DNA from: Vibrio atlanticus
GTDB lineage: Bacteria > Pseudomonadota > Gammaproteobacteria > Enterobacterales > Vibrionaceae
Length of the DNA: 64,000 bases
Reading direction: 5' to 3'
Assembly: GCF_024347315.1 (NCBI RefSeq)
Contig: NZ_AP025461.1
Location: 1,116,001-1,180,000 of the forward strand
The notes beneath the pieces were generated by a model. It was not told where the DNA came from and did not search any database. It saw only the letters and a program-made list of their open reading frames with translations. The position numbers and the translations under genes were made by a program. Each line of letters begins with the position of its first letter. Within the stretch, counting starts at the first letter, position 1. Shown here in pieces: positions 24,617-33,734 of this stretch.

Positions 24617-27055
24617 CTAGCCAAAATCCTTGTTTACTGGTGCCAACAAACGTTTGATTAAGCTATTCACTACCGCGGCCAATGTGATAAACGTCAGCAC
24701 GGGTAGCGCTATCCACAGTATTGGGTGGAGTGAAGGTTCTAACTCAAAGCCAAAGTTCATTACCCCTGCAACACTGAGTTCAGAACCTAGCGCAGCAATT
24801 GAGCCAGCTACTAACGCCATCACCCCGTATTCACACCAAATAGTGTTGAGAATACGCTTCTTACTCGCGCCTAAGGTTCGGTACAAGCGTATCTCTTGTT
24901 GTCTTTGAGATAAGCTCAGTCGCAACAGAGTGAAGATAAGCAATAGCCCCGCCACTACACCTAACGCGGCAAGTACGGTTATCGACCAAACAATCTGTTT
25001 GAGCAACTCTTGGATCTTGCTACCCATTTTACGAATGTCCATCAAACTCACGGTCGGGTGATTTCGAGATAATTCGTTGAGCATTTGGTTGTGTTGCTCT
25101 TCTAATCTGAAGCTCACCAACCAAGTAGAAGGAATAGCGCTCAAAACATCGGGAGTAAAAATGAAATAGAAGTTTGGCTTCATTTCACGCCATTCTACTT
25201 TTCGGATGCTGTTCACCTTGGCAGAGACGTTCTGGCTGTTGATTGTGAATGAAAGATCATCGCCAATTTTCAAACCAAGTTGCTCTGCGACATCGGATTC
25301 CACAGATACGCCCTGCTCTTGTGTCCAGCTGCCTTCTAATACTTCATTGTACTCAGGCAGGCTATCTCCCCAAGTGAAGTTGATCTCGCGACTTAGTGCA
25401 TCTGTTTCTTCTGAGGTCTCGCTGTATTTCGCCGCCTCAACGCCGTTAATGGTTGTGAGCCTTCCTCGTATAATTGGAAACGCTTGAGTACGCTCTACTT
25501 CGTTTGCATCAATCGTCTCGAGATAACTGTCTTTCTCATAGCTCGCAATATTCAGCGCAAACGCATTAGGTGCGTTCTCGGGCAAAGTTTGCTGCCAATC
25601 TGACAACAAGTCACTTCTCACTAGCCATATGATCGATAACAGCATCAAAGACAGCGCTAAAGAACCAAATTGAATCCCTGTTGCTAATGGTGTGCGATTA
25701 ATTCGGCTCAATGCCAAGCGCATAGATGTCGACGTCGGCAGTTGACCCACCAAACGCAGAACAAACGTACTGACAATCGCGAGTACTAAGAACAGGCAAG
25801 CGATACCCGCTAGAACTATCCATACCAACAGATTGTCACCGTACATCAGCATCATTGGAATAATAGGTACTAGCAACAACAGGTATTTCTTGTAGCTTTC
25901 ATTAGACTGGTGACTTGATTGAATCACGCTGATTGCCGAAGTGCTTACCAAGCCAATTAACGGAATACCAAGAGCAGGCACACCAATGAGAATGCTTGAT
26001 AAAATCGCCAAAATGACAGGTTCAATACCATAGCTAGGAAGTGGTGTTGGTAATAAGTCGCCCAGAGGTATACGAAGCAAAAATTCTAAGCCGATACCGA
26101 TGGTAATTCCCAGTACAGCACCAATAACCACCAACAGAGACACCTGTACAGACAACCATTTAACGATCCACTGCTTGCTCGCACCTAAACTCTTAAGCAT
26201 CGCAATAGTTTTACGACGACTCGCAACATAATGTTGGCAAGTGAGTACCAAAGTGGTCGCAGCCATGATCACAACGATAGCAACCGTTAGCGATAAGTAT
26301 TGAGTCGTACTTTCGAACATCTCGTTGGTACGACTGGCTGAGTCTTGTGTACGCCAGCGATCACTTGGTGTCAGTTCGATACTGTCTTGTGCTGCTTTGA
26401 GTTTCGATTCATCACCATTTAAAAACAATCTAAAGCTAACGCGGCTACCTGGTTGGATTGCGCCTGTCGCTTCAACATCATTATTGTGAATCAGAACAGC
26501 AGGCATTTGTTGGAAAGGGTTAAAACTCAGGCCCGGTTCTTGAGCGATACGCCCTGTAATTCTTAAATCGGCATCGCCTATCGTGACATTGTCACCTATC
26601 TCAACTTCTAGCTGAGCAAATATGCGCTCATCTAGCCACAATTCCCCCGGTTCAACATGATTGCTTACCGCGCTATCTGCTCCTTGCAGTATCATTTCGC
26701 CGCGTAAAGGATAATTGCTCTCTACTGCTTTAACAGTAACCAACTGCATCGAGTTATCACTGAATGCCATGGTTGAGAAGCGAGTCAACTGAGAGCTTTC
26801 TAACTGTTCAACCTGAGTCAGGTCTAATAAAGGTTGGGGTATTGGGTTTGCCGATACAAATACACTGTCGGCGGTTAACGCATCTTTGCCCTGCTTTACG
26901 ATCACTTGTTCCATACGCTCAGCTAAAGCTGAAAGCGCGAACACACAAGCTATAATGAGCGTTAGAGCGATGGATACCGGCCATAGCTGACCATGTCGAA
27001 TCTCTTCGATGCTCCATGAAAACAGTCGTTTATTCAGTCCGTGTGATGAATTCAA
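24617..27055 (-). CDS. ybbP: ABC transporter permease, YbbP-like (FtsX/MacB family)
   Basis: An 812-residue inner-membrane protein with one N-terminal span (about 18-42), a periplasmic domain, a first FtsX-type block of three or four spans (about 255-430), further spans near 465-490, a second periplasmic domain and a final FtsX block (about 690-800). The layout is that of YbbP, partner of the ATPase YbbA, in the MacB-like mechanotransmission family linked to lipid or hydrophobic compound handling. It follows ybbA with a single base between them. A perfect matS site lies within it at 26583. Confidence 0.9.
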   Translation of the reverse strand: MNSSHGLNKRLFSWSIEEIRHGQLWPVSIALTLIIACVFALSALAERMEQVIVKQGKDALTADSVFVSANPIPQPLLDLTQVEQLESSQLTRFSTMAFSDNSMQLVTVKAVESNYPLRGEMILQGADSAVSNHVEPGELWLDERIFAQLEVEIGDNVTIGDADLRITGRIAQEPGLSFNPFQQMPAVLIHNNDVEATGAIQPGSRVSFRLFLNGDESKLKAAQDSIELTPSDRWRTQDSASRTNEMFESTTQYLSLTVAIVVIMAATTLVLTCQHYVASRRKTIAMLKSLGASKQWIVKWLSVQVSLLVVIGAVLGITIGIGLEFLLRIPLGDLLPTPLPSYGIEPVILAILSSILIGVPALGIPLIGLVSTSAISVIQSSHQSNESYKKYLLLLVPIIPMMLMYGDNLLVWIVLAGIACLFLVLAIVSTFVLRLVGQLPTSTSMRLALSRINRTPLATGIQFGSLALSLMLLSIIWLVRSDLLSDWQQTLPENAPNAFALNIASYEKDSYLETIDANEVERTQAFPIIRGRLTTINGVEAAKYSETSEETDALSREINFTWGDSLPEYNEVLEGSWTQEQGVSVESDVAEQLGLKIGDDLSFTINSQNVSAKVNSIRKVEWREMKPNFYFIFTPDVLSAIPSTWLVSFRLEEQHNQMLNELSRNHPTVSLMDIRKMGSKIQELLKQIVWSITVLAALGVVAGLLLIFTLLRLSLSQRQQEIRLYRTLGASKKRILNTIWCEYGVMALVAGSIAALGSELSVAGVMNFGFELEPSLHPILWIALPVLTFITLAAVVNSLIKRLLAPVNKDFG
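26583..26595. other. matS: matS site (MatP binding site)
   Basis: GTGACATTGTCAC matches all defined positions of the matS consensus GTGACRNYGTCAC. MatP binds such sites to organise the chromosome terminus. By base-frequency arithmetic a perfect match is expected about 0.015 times in 64 kb of random sequence. Single-mismatch sites lie at 17157-17169, 22729-22741, 35083-35095 and 49090-49102. The site is inside the ybbP coding sequence. Confidence 0.8.
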
Positions 27056-27056
27056 T

Positions 27057-27731
27057 TTACACTTCCTCTATGTGACCGACATGCATTTTCAAGGTTCGTT
27101 GGCAACGCTGTGCGAGCTTAGGGTCATGCGTGACGAGAACAAGCGTTGTACCGTGCGATGAATTAAGTTCGAACAACAGCTCGACGATTTTCGCTGCCGT
27201 TTGTTGATCTAAGTTACCTGTAGGTTCATCAGCAAAAAGGATTTTTGGCTTGATCATAAACGCGCGAGCTAAAGCGACTCTTTGTTGTTCACCGCCTGAT
27301 AGCTGAGATGGCAGGTGATCAAGCCTGTCTTTCAAGCCCACTGATTCAAGCAAAGCCGTCGCGCGTTCGATGTCTTCGTCTTCACCTTTCAACAAACAAG
27401 GCAGCGTGACGTTTTGCAGGGCAGAAAGGCTTGGGATCAATAAGAAGCTTTGGAAAACAAACCCAACGGATTCACTGCGGATTTTGGCTCTCGCTTCGTC
27501 ATCAAGCTGTGATAGAGGTTGGCCTAACAAACTGATTTCGCCAGAAGTTGGCACATCGAGTCCTGCAAGCAGTGTCATTAACGTGGATTTACCAGCACCT
27601 GAAGTACCGACGATCGCAACCGTTTCACCCTCACGAATATCGATATCAACATGCTCTAAGATTGTTAAATGTTCTTGATTAGTAGACACTGTCTTCGAAA
27701 CAGCTTCTGCTTTAATGATGGATGTATGCAT
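27057..27731 (-). CDS. ybbA: ABC transporter ATP-binding protein, YbbA-like
   Basis: A 224-residue LolD/MacB-class ATPase. GTSGAGKSTL (about 42-51) is Walker A, QLSGGEQQRVALARA (about 143-157) the signature motif and ILFADEP Walker B. It powers the YbbP permease encoded next to it. It is divergent from tesA; the two ATG codons share the palindrome CATG (27729-27732), so both start regions overlap by two bases. The same ybbA/tesA arrangement exists in E. coli. Confidence 0.93.
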   Translation of the reverse strand: MHTSIIKAEAVSKTVSTNQEHLTILEHVDIDIREGETVAIVGTSGAGKSTLMTLLAGLDVPTSGEISLLGQPLSQLDDEARAKIRSESVGFVFQSFLLIPSLSALQNVTLPCLLKGEDEDIERATALLESVGLKDRLDHLPSQLSGGEQQRVALARAFMIKPKILFADEPTGNLDQQTAAKIVELLFELNSSHGTTLVLVTHDPKLAQRCQRTLKMHVGHIEEV

Positions 27732-28347
27732 GACTCGACTAATTTCCTTTTTATTCTTAATTATATTTTCAACCGCTTCTTTGGCTCAAGATACCGAGTT
27801 AGATTCTAAGTTACTGGTGCTTGGTGATAGCTTGAGTGCTGGTTATAACATGGACATCAAACAGAGTTGGCCAAGCCTGTTACCAAACGCGTTAGCAAAG
27901 CATGACAAAACGGTAACCGTGGTCAACGGAAGTATTTCTGGTGACACAACTGGCAATGGCTTAGCTCGTTTACCACAATTGCTTGAAGAACACGCCCCAG
28001 ACACTGTTCTTATCGAACTCGGTGCGAATGATGGTCTTCGTGGATTCCCACCTAAGCTGATGTCTGCGAATCTTGATCAAATCATTAAGCAGATAAAAGC
28101 TGCGGGCGCGAAACCGATTATGATGAAGATTAAAATCCCACCGAATTACGGTAAGCGTTACAACCAACAGTTTGAGTACGTTTTTGCAGCGCTTGCTGAT
28201 CAACAAAACGTACCACTTTTGCCGTTTTTCCTAGAGCATATCATCCTCAAACCGGAGTGGATGATGAACGATGGACTGCATCCAAAACCAGAAGCTCAGC
28301 CTTGGATTGCTGAATTTGTCGCCAAAGAATTATATCAGTATCTTTAG
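27730..28347 (+). CDS. tesA: Multifunctional acyl-CoA thioesterase I/protease I/lysophospholipase L1
   Basis: From ATG 27730 the protein has 205 residues: signal peptide 1-19 (MTRLISFLFLIIFSTASLA), then the SGNH hydrolase blocks LVLGDSLSAG (nucleophile Ser), NGSISGDTTGNG, ELGANDGLRG and the catalytic DGLHP near the C-terminus. It is a periplasmic hydrolase of acyl thioesters and lysophospholipids. An in-frame ATG at 27715 would lie inside the divergent ybbA gene, and GGA lies about 7 bases before 27730, so the later start is preferred. Confidence 0.93.
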   Translation: MTRLISFLFLIIFSTASLAQDTELDSKLLVLGDSLSAGYNMDIKQSWPSLLPNALAKHDKTVTVVNGSISGDTTGNGLARLPQLLEEHAPDTVLIELGANDGLRGFPPKLMSANLDQIIKQIKAAGAKPIMMKIKIPPNYGKRYNQQFEYVFAALADQQNVPLLPFFLEHIILKPEWMMNDGLHPKPEAQPWIAEFVAKELYQYL

Positions 28348-28428
28348 GTTTTAATGGTCTAGCTCAATAAATTTTACACAGCTTTACGTTAGCCTGAGTG
28401 CATATCACCGTTAACTGTAAGGTTATTT

Positions 28429-29628
28429 ATGCTGATCGAACCTATTATCAAGGGTGTGGTAGCCAAAAGCGCTCACCCTCTAGGCTGTCAAGAAGCCGTA
28501 AAGCAACAAATCAAGTTTGTTAAGAGTGCGCCGCAGATCAAAGATGGCCCTAAGCGAGTACTGATTATCGGTGCTTCCTCTGGCTTTGGCCTTGCCGCTC
28601 GCATTGCCCTTACCTTTGGCGGTGCAAAAGCTGACACCATCGGTGTCTCATTCGAGCGCGGTCCTAACGAAAAATCTCTAGGCAGCGCTGGTTGGTACAA
28701 CAACATCTATTTCAAGAAAGAAGCCGAACGAGAGCAACGCACTGCTATCAACATTGTTGGCGACGCATTTTCACAAGAAACACGTTCACAAGTTGTCGAA
28801 GCCATTGAAACCTACTTCGAAGGTGAAGTGGATCTGATTATCTACAGCTTAGCCGCTGGCGTAAGACCCAAACCAAATACCGAAGAATTCTGGCGTTCTG
28901 CCATTAAGCCAATCGGTGAAAGCGTGACTGGTGCGACTATCTCATTAGAGCACGACAACTGGGTGACCAACACACTTGATGCTGCAACGGAAGAAGAAGC
29001 CGAAAGCACACTCAAAGTCATGGGCGGCGAAGATTGGGAACAGTGGATAGATGAGCTGATCAATGCTGAATCTATTGCCCCAGGTTGCAAAACCATTGCT
29101 TTTTCTTATGTTGGTCCAGAAGTCACGCACCCTATCTACTTGGACGGTACTTTGGGCCGCGCTAAAATAGACCTTCATCAAACCAGTCACGCACTTAACC
29201 TTGAACTAGCAAACTTTGGCGGTAATGCTTACGCGACCGTGTGTAAAGCATTAGTGACCAAAGCGAGTGTGTTCATTCCGGGGCTAAGCCCTTACCTACT
29301 CGCTTTATATAGAGTGATGAAAGAAAAAGAGACCCACGAAGGTTGCATCCAACAAATGCAACGCTTATTCAGCAGTAAGCTGTATGGACAAACCAAAGTA
29401 CCACTTGATGGCGAGCGCCTAATTCGGATGGATGAATGGGAACTCGACCCAGAAACCCAAGCTCATGTGACTGAACTACTTGAAGCTATGGATGAAAACA
29501 ACTTCCAATCAATCGGTGACTATCAAGGTTTTAAAGAAGAGTTTTTACAGTTGAACGGTTTTGCTCAATCATCGGTAGACTATAAAGAGAAACTTAACAC
29601 TGATGATTTTATAAAGTTAAAGCCTTAA
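28429..29628 (+). CDS. fabV: Enoyl-ACP/CoA reductase FabV
   Basis: A 399-residue NADH-dependent trans-2-enoyl reductase that completes each fatty-acid elongation cycle. The N-terminal GASSGFGLAARI is the cofactor loop. IYLDGTLGRAK contains the Tyr-x8-Lys active site typical of FabV rather than the x6 spacing of FabI. The length is that of the V. cholerae enzyme in which the class was found. FabV enzymes are naturally resistant to triclosan. It is a single-gene unit with a strong terminator. Confidence 0.96.
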   Translation: MLIEPIIKGVVAKSAHPLGCQEAVKQQIKFVKSAPQIKDGPKRVLIIGASSGFGLAARIALTFGGAKADTIGVSFERGPNEKSLGSAGWYNNIYFKKEAEREQRTAINIVGDAFSQETRSQVVEAIETYFEGEVDLIIYSLAAGVRPKPNTEEFWRSAIKPIGESVTGATISLEHDNWVTNTLDAATEEEAESTLKVMGGEDWEQWIDELINAESIAPGCKTIAFSYVGPEVTHPIYLDGTLGRAKIDLHQTSHALNLELANFGGNAYATVCKALVTKASVFIPGLSPYLLALYRVMKEKETHEGCIQQMQRLFSSKLYGQTKVPLDGERLIRMDEWELDPETQAHVTELLEAMDENNFQSIGDYQGFKEEFLQLNGFAQSSVDYKEKLNTDDFIKLKP

Positions 29629-29670
29629 TCGAAACTTATCTCATTACTGAGACCCAGATTCACATTTGAA

Positions 29671-29699
29671 AACCTCCGCAAAATTGCGGAGGTTTTTTT
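29671..29699 (+). terminator. Intrinsic terminator of fabV
   Basis: AACCTCCGCAA (29671-29681) pairs with TTGCGGAGGTT (29684-29694) and is followed by a T-run to 29699. The stem is 9-11 bp and GC-rich. Confidence 0.92.
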
Positions 29700-29806
29700 G
29701 TGCAACATTTCTTATACTTAGTTAATGTAATGTTCACAGTTTATTTGGTTCATCTTAATTAACACAGGATGTGTTGATGCATTTAGCATAATTGACTCGG
29801 AGTCAT

Positions 29807-31714
29807 ATGAAGAAGATAAAAACGATAGACTTAGATATCCCTGACGATATGGCCTCCAGCTGGCAAAATATTGTCGACCTCTTAGCTCAAATCACTCAAG
29901 TGCCTGCTGCACTTATCATGCGTGTTCATACCAACTACATTGAAGTTTTCTCTACCAGCCACAGTCAGGATAACCCTTATAACAAAGGCGATTCTGAAAC
30001 ATTAGGAAATGGGCTTTACTGCGAAACAGTGATGGAGTCTCAGCAGCAGCTTTTAGTACCCAATGCGCTTGCCGATGTTGATTGGAAAAACAACCCCGAC
30101 ACAAAGCTTGGCTTAATCTCTTATTGTGGCATTCCGCTATTTTGGCCTAACGGCGAATTGTTCGGCACCATTTGTATCTTGGACTCGAAAGAAAATCACT
30201 ACACGCCTACCTATATTAAGCTATTAGAAAGCTTTCGCACCTCGATAGAATCTCAATTAAAAACCTTGTTTCAACACGCGAAGCTCACTCAAATGAATCG
30301 TGACTTAAAAAGCCGTGTTGCTACTCGCACAAAAGATCTCGCGAGTCTTAATTATTCATTAAACCAAGAGATTGATAAGCGAAGAGCGGCAGAACAAAAG
30401 ATAAACTTCCAAAAGAATCATGACATCGGCACCGGCTTTTTAAACCGAACCGCATTCGAGTCTCGCCTAAATAACAAACTGTCGTCACAGCAAAGGCTGA
30501 CGGACAATTCATTTGCGGTTATTCATATAGGGTTTACGAATGGAAGGCGCATACAGGCTCGATATGGCTATGACGCGTTAGACCAAGTGCTGGTTGAATA
30601 CCGAAAACGTATCGACAGTATCTCTGATATCGAGGTACTAACTGCACGCCCTACTTCTATCGATCTCGTACTGGCGTTCAGCGTAAAAGATTTGCACCAA
30701 CGCCTAGAAGAACTTTGCCAGACGCTCGTTAAAGTCGGCCATTCAGAGTTCGATATCGAAAGTGACAAGGTACATTTGCATGCGTTTATCGGGATCGCGA
30801 TTACTGATAACGAAGATGATGCGGAAAGCATTCTTCAGAAATCATCAGAAGCCATGCTCGCCTGTAAAGATTCCGGACAAAAATTCGCTTACTACTCTCA
30901 ATCTCATACTGAACAACAAAGTCACATCAATAAGATCGAAGGTTATTTGCTTCAAGCCGTACGTAATGATGACCTCATGCTCTACTTTCAACCTAAGGTA
31001 TGTCCATTAACGCATCGTTGGGTTGGTGCTGAAGCCCTACTACGTTGGCGCCATCCAGTCTTAGGGGATATCTCCAACGAAACCTTGATACATATGGCCG
31101 AGCAAAACGGTTTGATTTTCGAAGTCGGAAGCTTTGTTCTGCGTAATGCGATTGAAAAAGCGAAAGAGTGGTCCGAATACGTTGAAGATTTCAAGATGGC
31201 TGTGAATGTGTCCGCAATTCAACTCAAGAATGTGCACTTTGCGGAACAAGTGGTTCACCTACTCGAAACCTATCACCTGGAACCTCATTTCTTAGAACTT
31301 GAAGTCACGGAAAGTTGCCTCATTGCAGATGAAGTCGTCGCGAAAAACACATTGGAATCGTTACACAACATTGGCGTTACATTGTCACTGGATGACTTTG
31401 GGACGGGCTATGCCTCATTTAGTTACCTTAAGAAATTCCCATTCGATACGATTAAAATTGATAAGAGCTTCATCGACCAAATGCTCAACTCACAGGAAGA
31501 CTCGGAGATCGTTCGGTCTATAGTCCAAATCGCGAAAAAGCTCGACTTAAAAGTCACAATTGAAGGTATAGAATCGGAGGTTCAGGAGCAATTTATCATC
31601 AATGAAGGTTGTGATGTGGGACAAGGTTACCTTTATGGCAAGCCAATGCCGAGCCAAGAATTCGAACACAGCTTAATCAATCAAAACTATTTGGGGACAA
31701 CTCGTTACGCTTAA
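29807..31714 (+). CDS. GAF - degenerate GGDEF - EAL protein, probable c-di-GMP phosphodiesterase
   Basis: A 635-residue cytoplasmic signalling protein from ATG 29807 (GGAG upstream; an earlier TTG at 29792 is less likely). Residues about 15-165 are a GAF sensor domain (YCGIPLFWPNGELFGTICILD). A short coiled coil and a GGDEF-like domain follow (about 205-365), in which the active motif is replaced by RPTSIDLVLAF and cannot make c-di-GMP. The EAL domain (about 380-625) keeps the catalytic set: EALLRW, VNVSAIQL, LEVTES, DDFGTGYAS, IKIDKSFI, IEGIE and QGYLYGKP. Active c-di-GMP hydrolysis is therefore likely. Confidence 0.92.
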   Translation: MKKIKTIDLDIPDDMASSWQNIVDLLAQITQVPAALIMRVHTNYIEVFSTSHSQDNPYNKGDSETLGNGLYCETVMESQQQLLVPNALADVDWKNNPDTKLGLISYCGIPLFWPNGELFGTICILDSKENHYTPTYIKLLESFRTSIESQLKTLFQHAKLTQMNRDLKSRVATRTKDLASLNYSLNQEIDKRRAAEQKINFQKNHDIGTGFLNRTAFESRLNNKLSSQQRLTDNSFAVIHIGFTNGRRIQARYGYDALDQVLVEYRKRIDSISDIEVLTARPTSIDLVLAFSVKDLHQRLEELCQTLVKVGHSEFDIESDKVHLHAFIGIAITDNEDDAESILQKSSEAMLACKDSGQKFAYYSQSHTEQQSHINKIEGYLLQAVRNDDLMLYFQPKVCPLTHRWVGAEALLRWRHPVLGDISNETLIHMAEQNGLIFEVGSFVLRNAIEKAKEWSEYVEDFKMAVNVSAIQLKNVHFAEQVVHLLETYHLEPHFLELEVTESCLIADEVVAKNTLESLHNIGVTLSLDDFGTGYASFSYLKKFPFDTIKIDKSFIDQMLNSQEDSEIVRSIVQIAKKLDLKVTIEGIESEVQEQFIINEGCDVGQGYLYGKPMPSQEFEHSLINQNYLGTTRYA

Positions 31715-31832
31715 AGCGAAAAAGAGCACTTTGTTTTGAATTTAGGCCTACTTTCTCTTTACTCTATAGGTGGTGATTTTTATAATCGCCGCCTTTCTGT
31801 TTTATCTTCCCTTTATATAGGCATTCCTCGTT

Positions 31833-33494
31833 ATGGATCAGTTGACTGCAAAGCTTAAAAAGCTCGAAAAACAAAACTTCCGCGCATATCAACAAATTAA
31901 AGGTCAATACGACTTTGCTGATTTCGAATTACACATCGACCACGTTCAAGGTGACCCGTATGCATCATCTTCACGTTTTCGCGCAACACGCGCTTGGTCG
32001 TTAACAGGGTTAGATTGGCTTAAAGAAAAATCTTACGAATACCAAGTAGCAGCGCGTGATTTTATTGCACGTAGCTTCTCTGAATTTGCTAAGCAAGAAG
32101 CGACAGTGTCTATCGCACTAACAGGCCAAACTGTTTTGGATAACACATCTGTGGTTTTCACCGAGCACGGTATCGAAATTCGTTTTCGTATCAACCTACC
32201 CGCTGATGGTCGTAGTATTCTTGCAAAGAAAGCAATCAACATCATTACATTCTATTTGCCTAAGTTTATTCGTCGCGCAACGCTTGAACGCGAACTCAAC
32301 ATCGAAGCGATGATTAAGCATTGTGAAACTGTTGAAGACCAAGACGCATTGCGTGCTCAATTGGAAGAAAACAACCTAGCAGCATTCGTTGCAAATGGCA
32401 GTGTATTACCTCGTATTGCAGGTAACTGCGACCTGCCAATGAAAGGCGCGGTTCCTTTCCTAGCACCAGAGTCTTTAAGTGTGACGCTAAACGCGCCAAA
32501 CCAAGGTGATGTGACTGGCCTGGGTATTCCTAAAGGCATCACGCTGATCGTTGGTGGTGGTTTCCATGGTAAATCTACACTATTGAACGCCGTTGAACGT
32601 TCTATCTATAACCATATTCCTGGTGATGGCCGTGAAGGTATCGTGACTGCGACCGATACGATGAAGATCCGTGCTGAAGATGGCCGATGTGTACACAACT
32701 TGAATCTTTCAAACTACATCAACCATTTACCAATGCAGAAAGACACGTCTAATTTCAGCACACAAGATGCATCAGGTTCTACATCGCAAGCGGCTTGGCT
32801 ACAAGAATCGATTGAAGCAGGCGTTCAAACACTACTTATTGATGAAGATACGTCAGCGACTAACTTCATGATTCGTGACGAACGTATGCAAGCGCTAGTA
32901 TCAAAAGGTGCTGAGCCAATCACTCCACTTGTTGACCGTATTGGCCAACTACGTGAAGAGATGGATATCTCTACCATTGTTGTAATGGGTGGTTCTGGTG
33001 ATTACCTAGACGTGGCTGACACTGTGATTCAAATGCACGACTACCAAGCGGTAGACGTAACTGAAAAAGCACAAGAAGTCATCGCTCAACACCCAACTCA
33101 ACGAACTAACGAATGTGAGACCGCATTAGAAACGTTTGTTCCTCGCTCGTTAAACCGCGCTGCATTGATGAACATTCTTACTGATGGCAAATTCCGAGTT
33201 AACGCGAAAGGCAAAGAGTCACTGCGTTTTGGTAAGGAATTCGCTGATCTTTCTGCATTAGAGCAGTTAGAGTCAACATCAGAAGTTAACGCGATTGGTT
33301 GGGCATGGTTCCAGTTTGCACAAACTCCAGGTTGGTCAAATAACCCAGCTAAAGAGTTTAGCGCTATCTTAAGCGATGAATGGCACGTGAACATGCCAAA
33401 CTACGGTGACTTAGCGAAACCAAGAGTATTGGATGTAATGGCCGCACTAAACCGTATGCGTAAATCTCAGTTCAAACCTTCGAGCTCGAACTAA
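31833..33494 (+). CDS. Predicted ABC-class ATPase (PF09818 type)
   Basis: A 553-residue soluble protein. GGGFHGKST (241-249) is Walker A and TLLIDEDTSATNFM (about 333-346) is the Walker B region with the following DTSA motif typical of this family. An N-terminal domain (1-220) and a C-terminal helical domain follow the family layout. Members are conserved but their role is poorly known; some relatives bind RNA. It starts with ATG and ends at a strong terminator. No partner gene is obvious: the EAL gene upstream is 118 bp away. Confidence 0.85.
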   Translation: MDQLTAKLKKLEKQNFRAYQQIKGQYDFADFELHIDHVQGDPYASSSRFRATRAWSLTGLDWLKEKSYEYQVAARDFIARSFSEFAKQEATVSIALTGQTVLDNTSVVFTEHGIEIRFRINLPADGRSILAKKAINIITFYLPKFIRRATLERELNIEAMIKHCETVEDQDALRAQLEENNLAAFVANGSVLPRIAGNCDLPMKGAVPFLAPESLSVTLNAPNQGDVTGLGIPKGITLIVGGGFHGKSTLLNAVERSIYNHIPGDGREGIVTATDTMKIRAEDGRCVHNLNLSNYINHLPMQKDTSNFSTQDASGSTSQAAWLQESIEAGVQTLLIDEDTSATNFMIRDERMQALVSKGAEPITPLVDRIGQLREEMDISTIVVMGGSGDYLDVADTVIQMHDYQAVDVTEKAQEVIAQHPTQRTNECETALETFVPRSLNRAALMNILTDGKFRVNAKGKESLRFGKEFADLSALEQLESTSEVNAIGWAWFQFAQTPGWSNNPAKEFSAILSDEWHVNMPNYGDLAKPRVLDVMAALNRMRKSQFKPSSSN

Positions 33495-33523
33495 TACCTC
33501 GCGTTAAGTTAATCTTTATTGTT

Positions 33524-33554
33524 ACGGCTCTCATTTATGAGGGCCGTTTTTTTG
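33524..33554 (+). terminator. Intrinsic terminator of the ABC-class ATPase gene
   Basis: ACGGCTCTCAT (33524-33534) and ATGAGGGCCGT (33537-33547) form an 11-bp stem with one G-T pair, followed by seven T. Confidence 0.9.
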
Positions 33555-33734
33555 CGTTCAATTCCTATATTTCTATCTGATTCGGCCACTCTTTACGTGA
33601 CTACATTGTTGGTCAGCGCTTTAATCATAGAAATCCCCAAAATCATGACACAGCTTTTACAAAACTATGGCGATATTCAGATAAAGTTCCGGCTCGATAG
33701 GTGTAACTAAATGTAACAGACTCTTGAGGCTTCA

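Noticed and set aside
33519..33710. Possible 63-residue protein before the PBP2 gene
   Set aside because: The frame begins inside a strong terminator hairpin and has no ribosome site.
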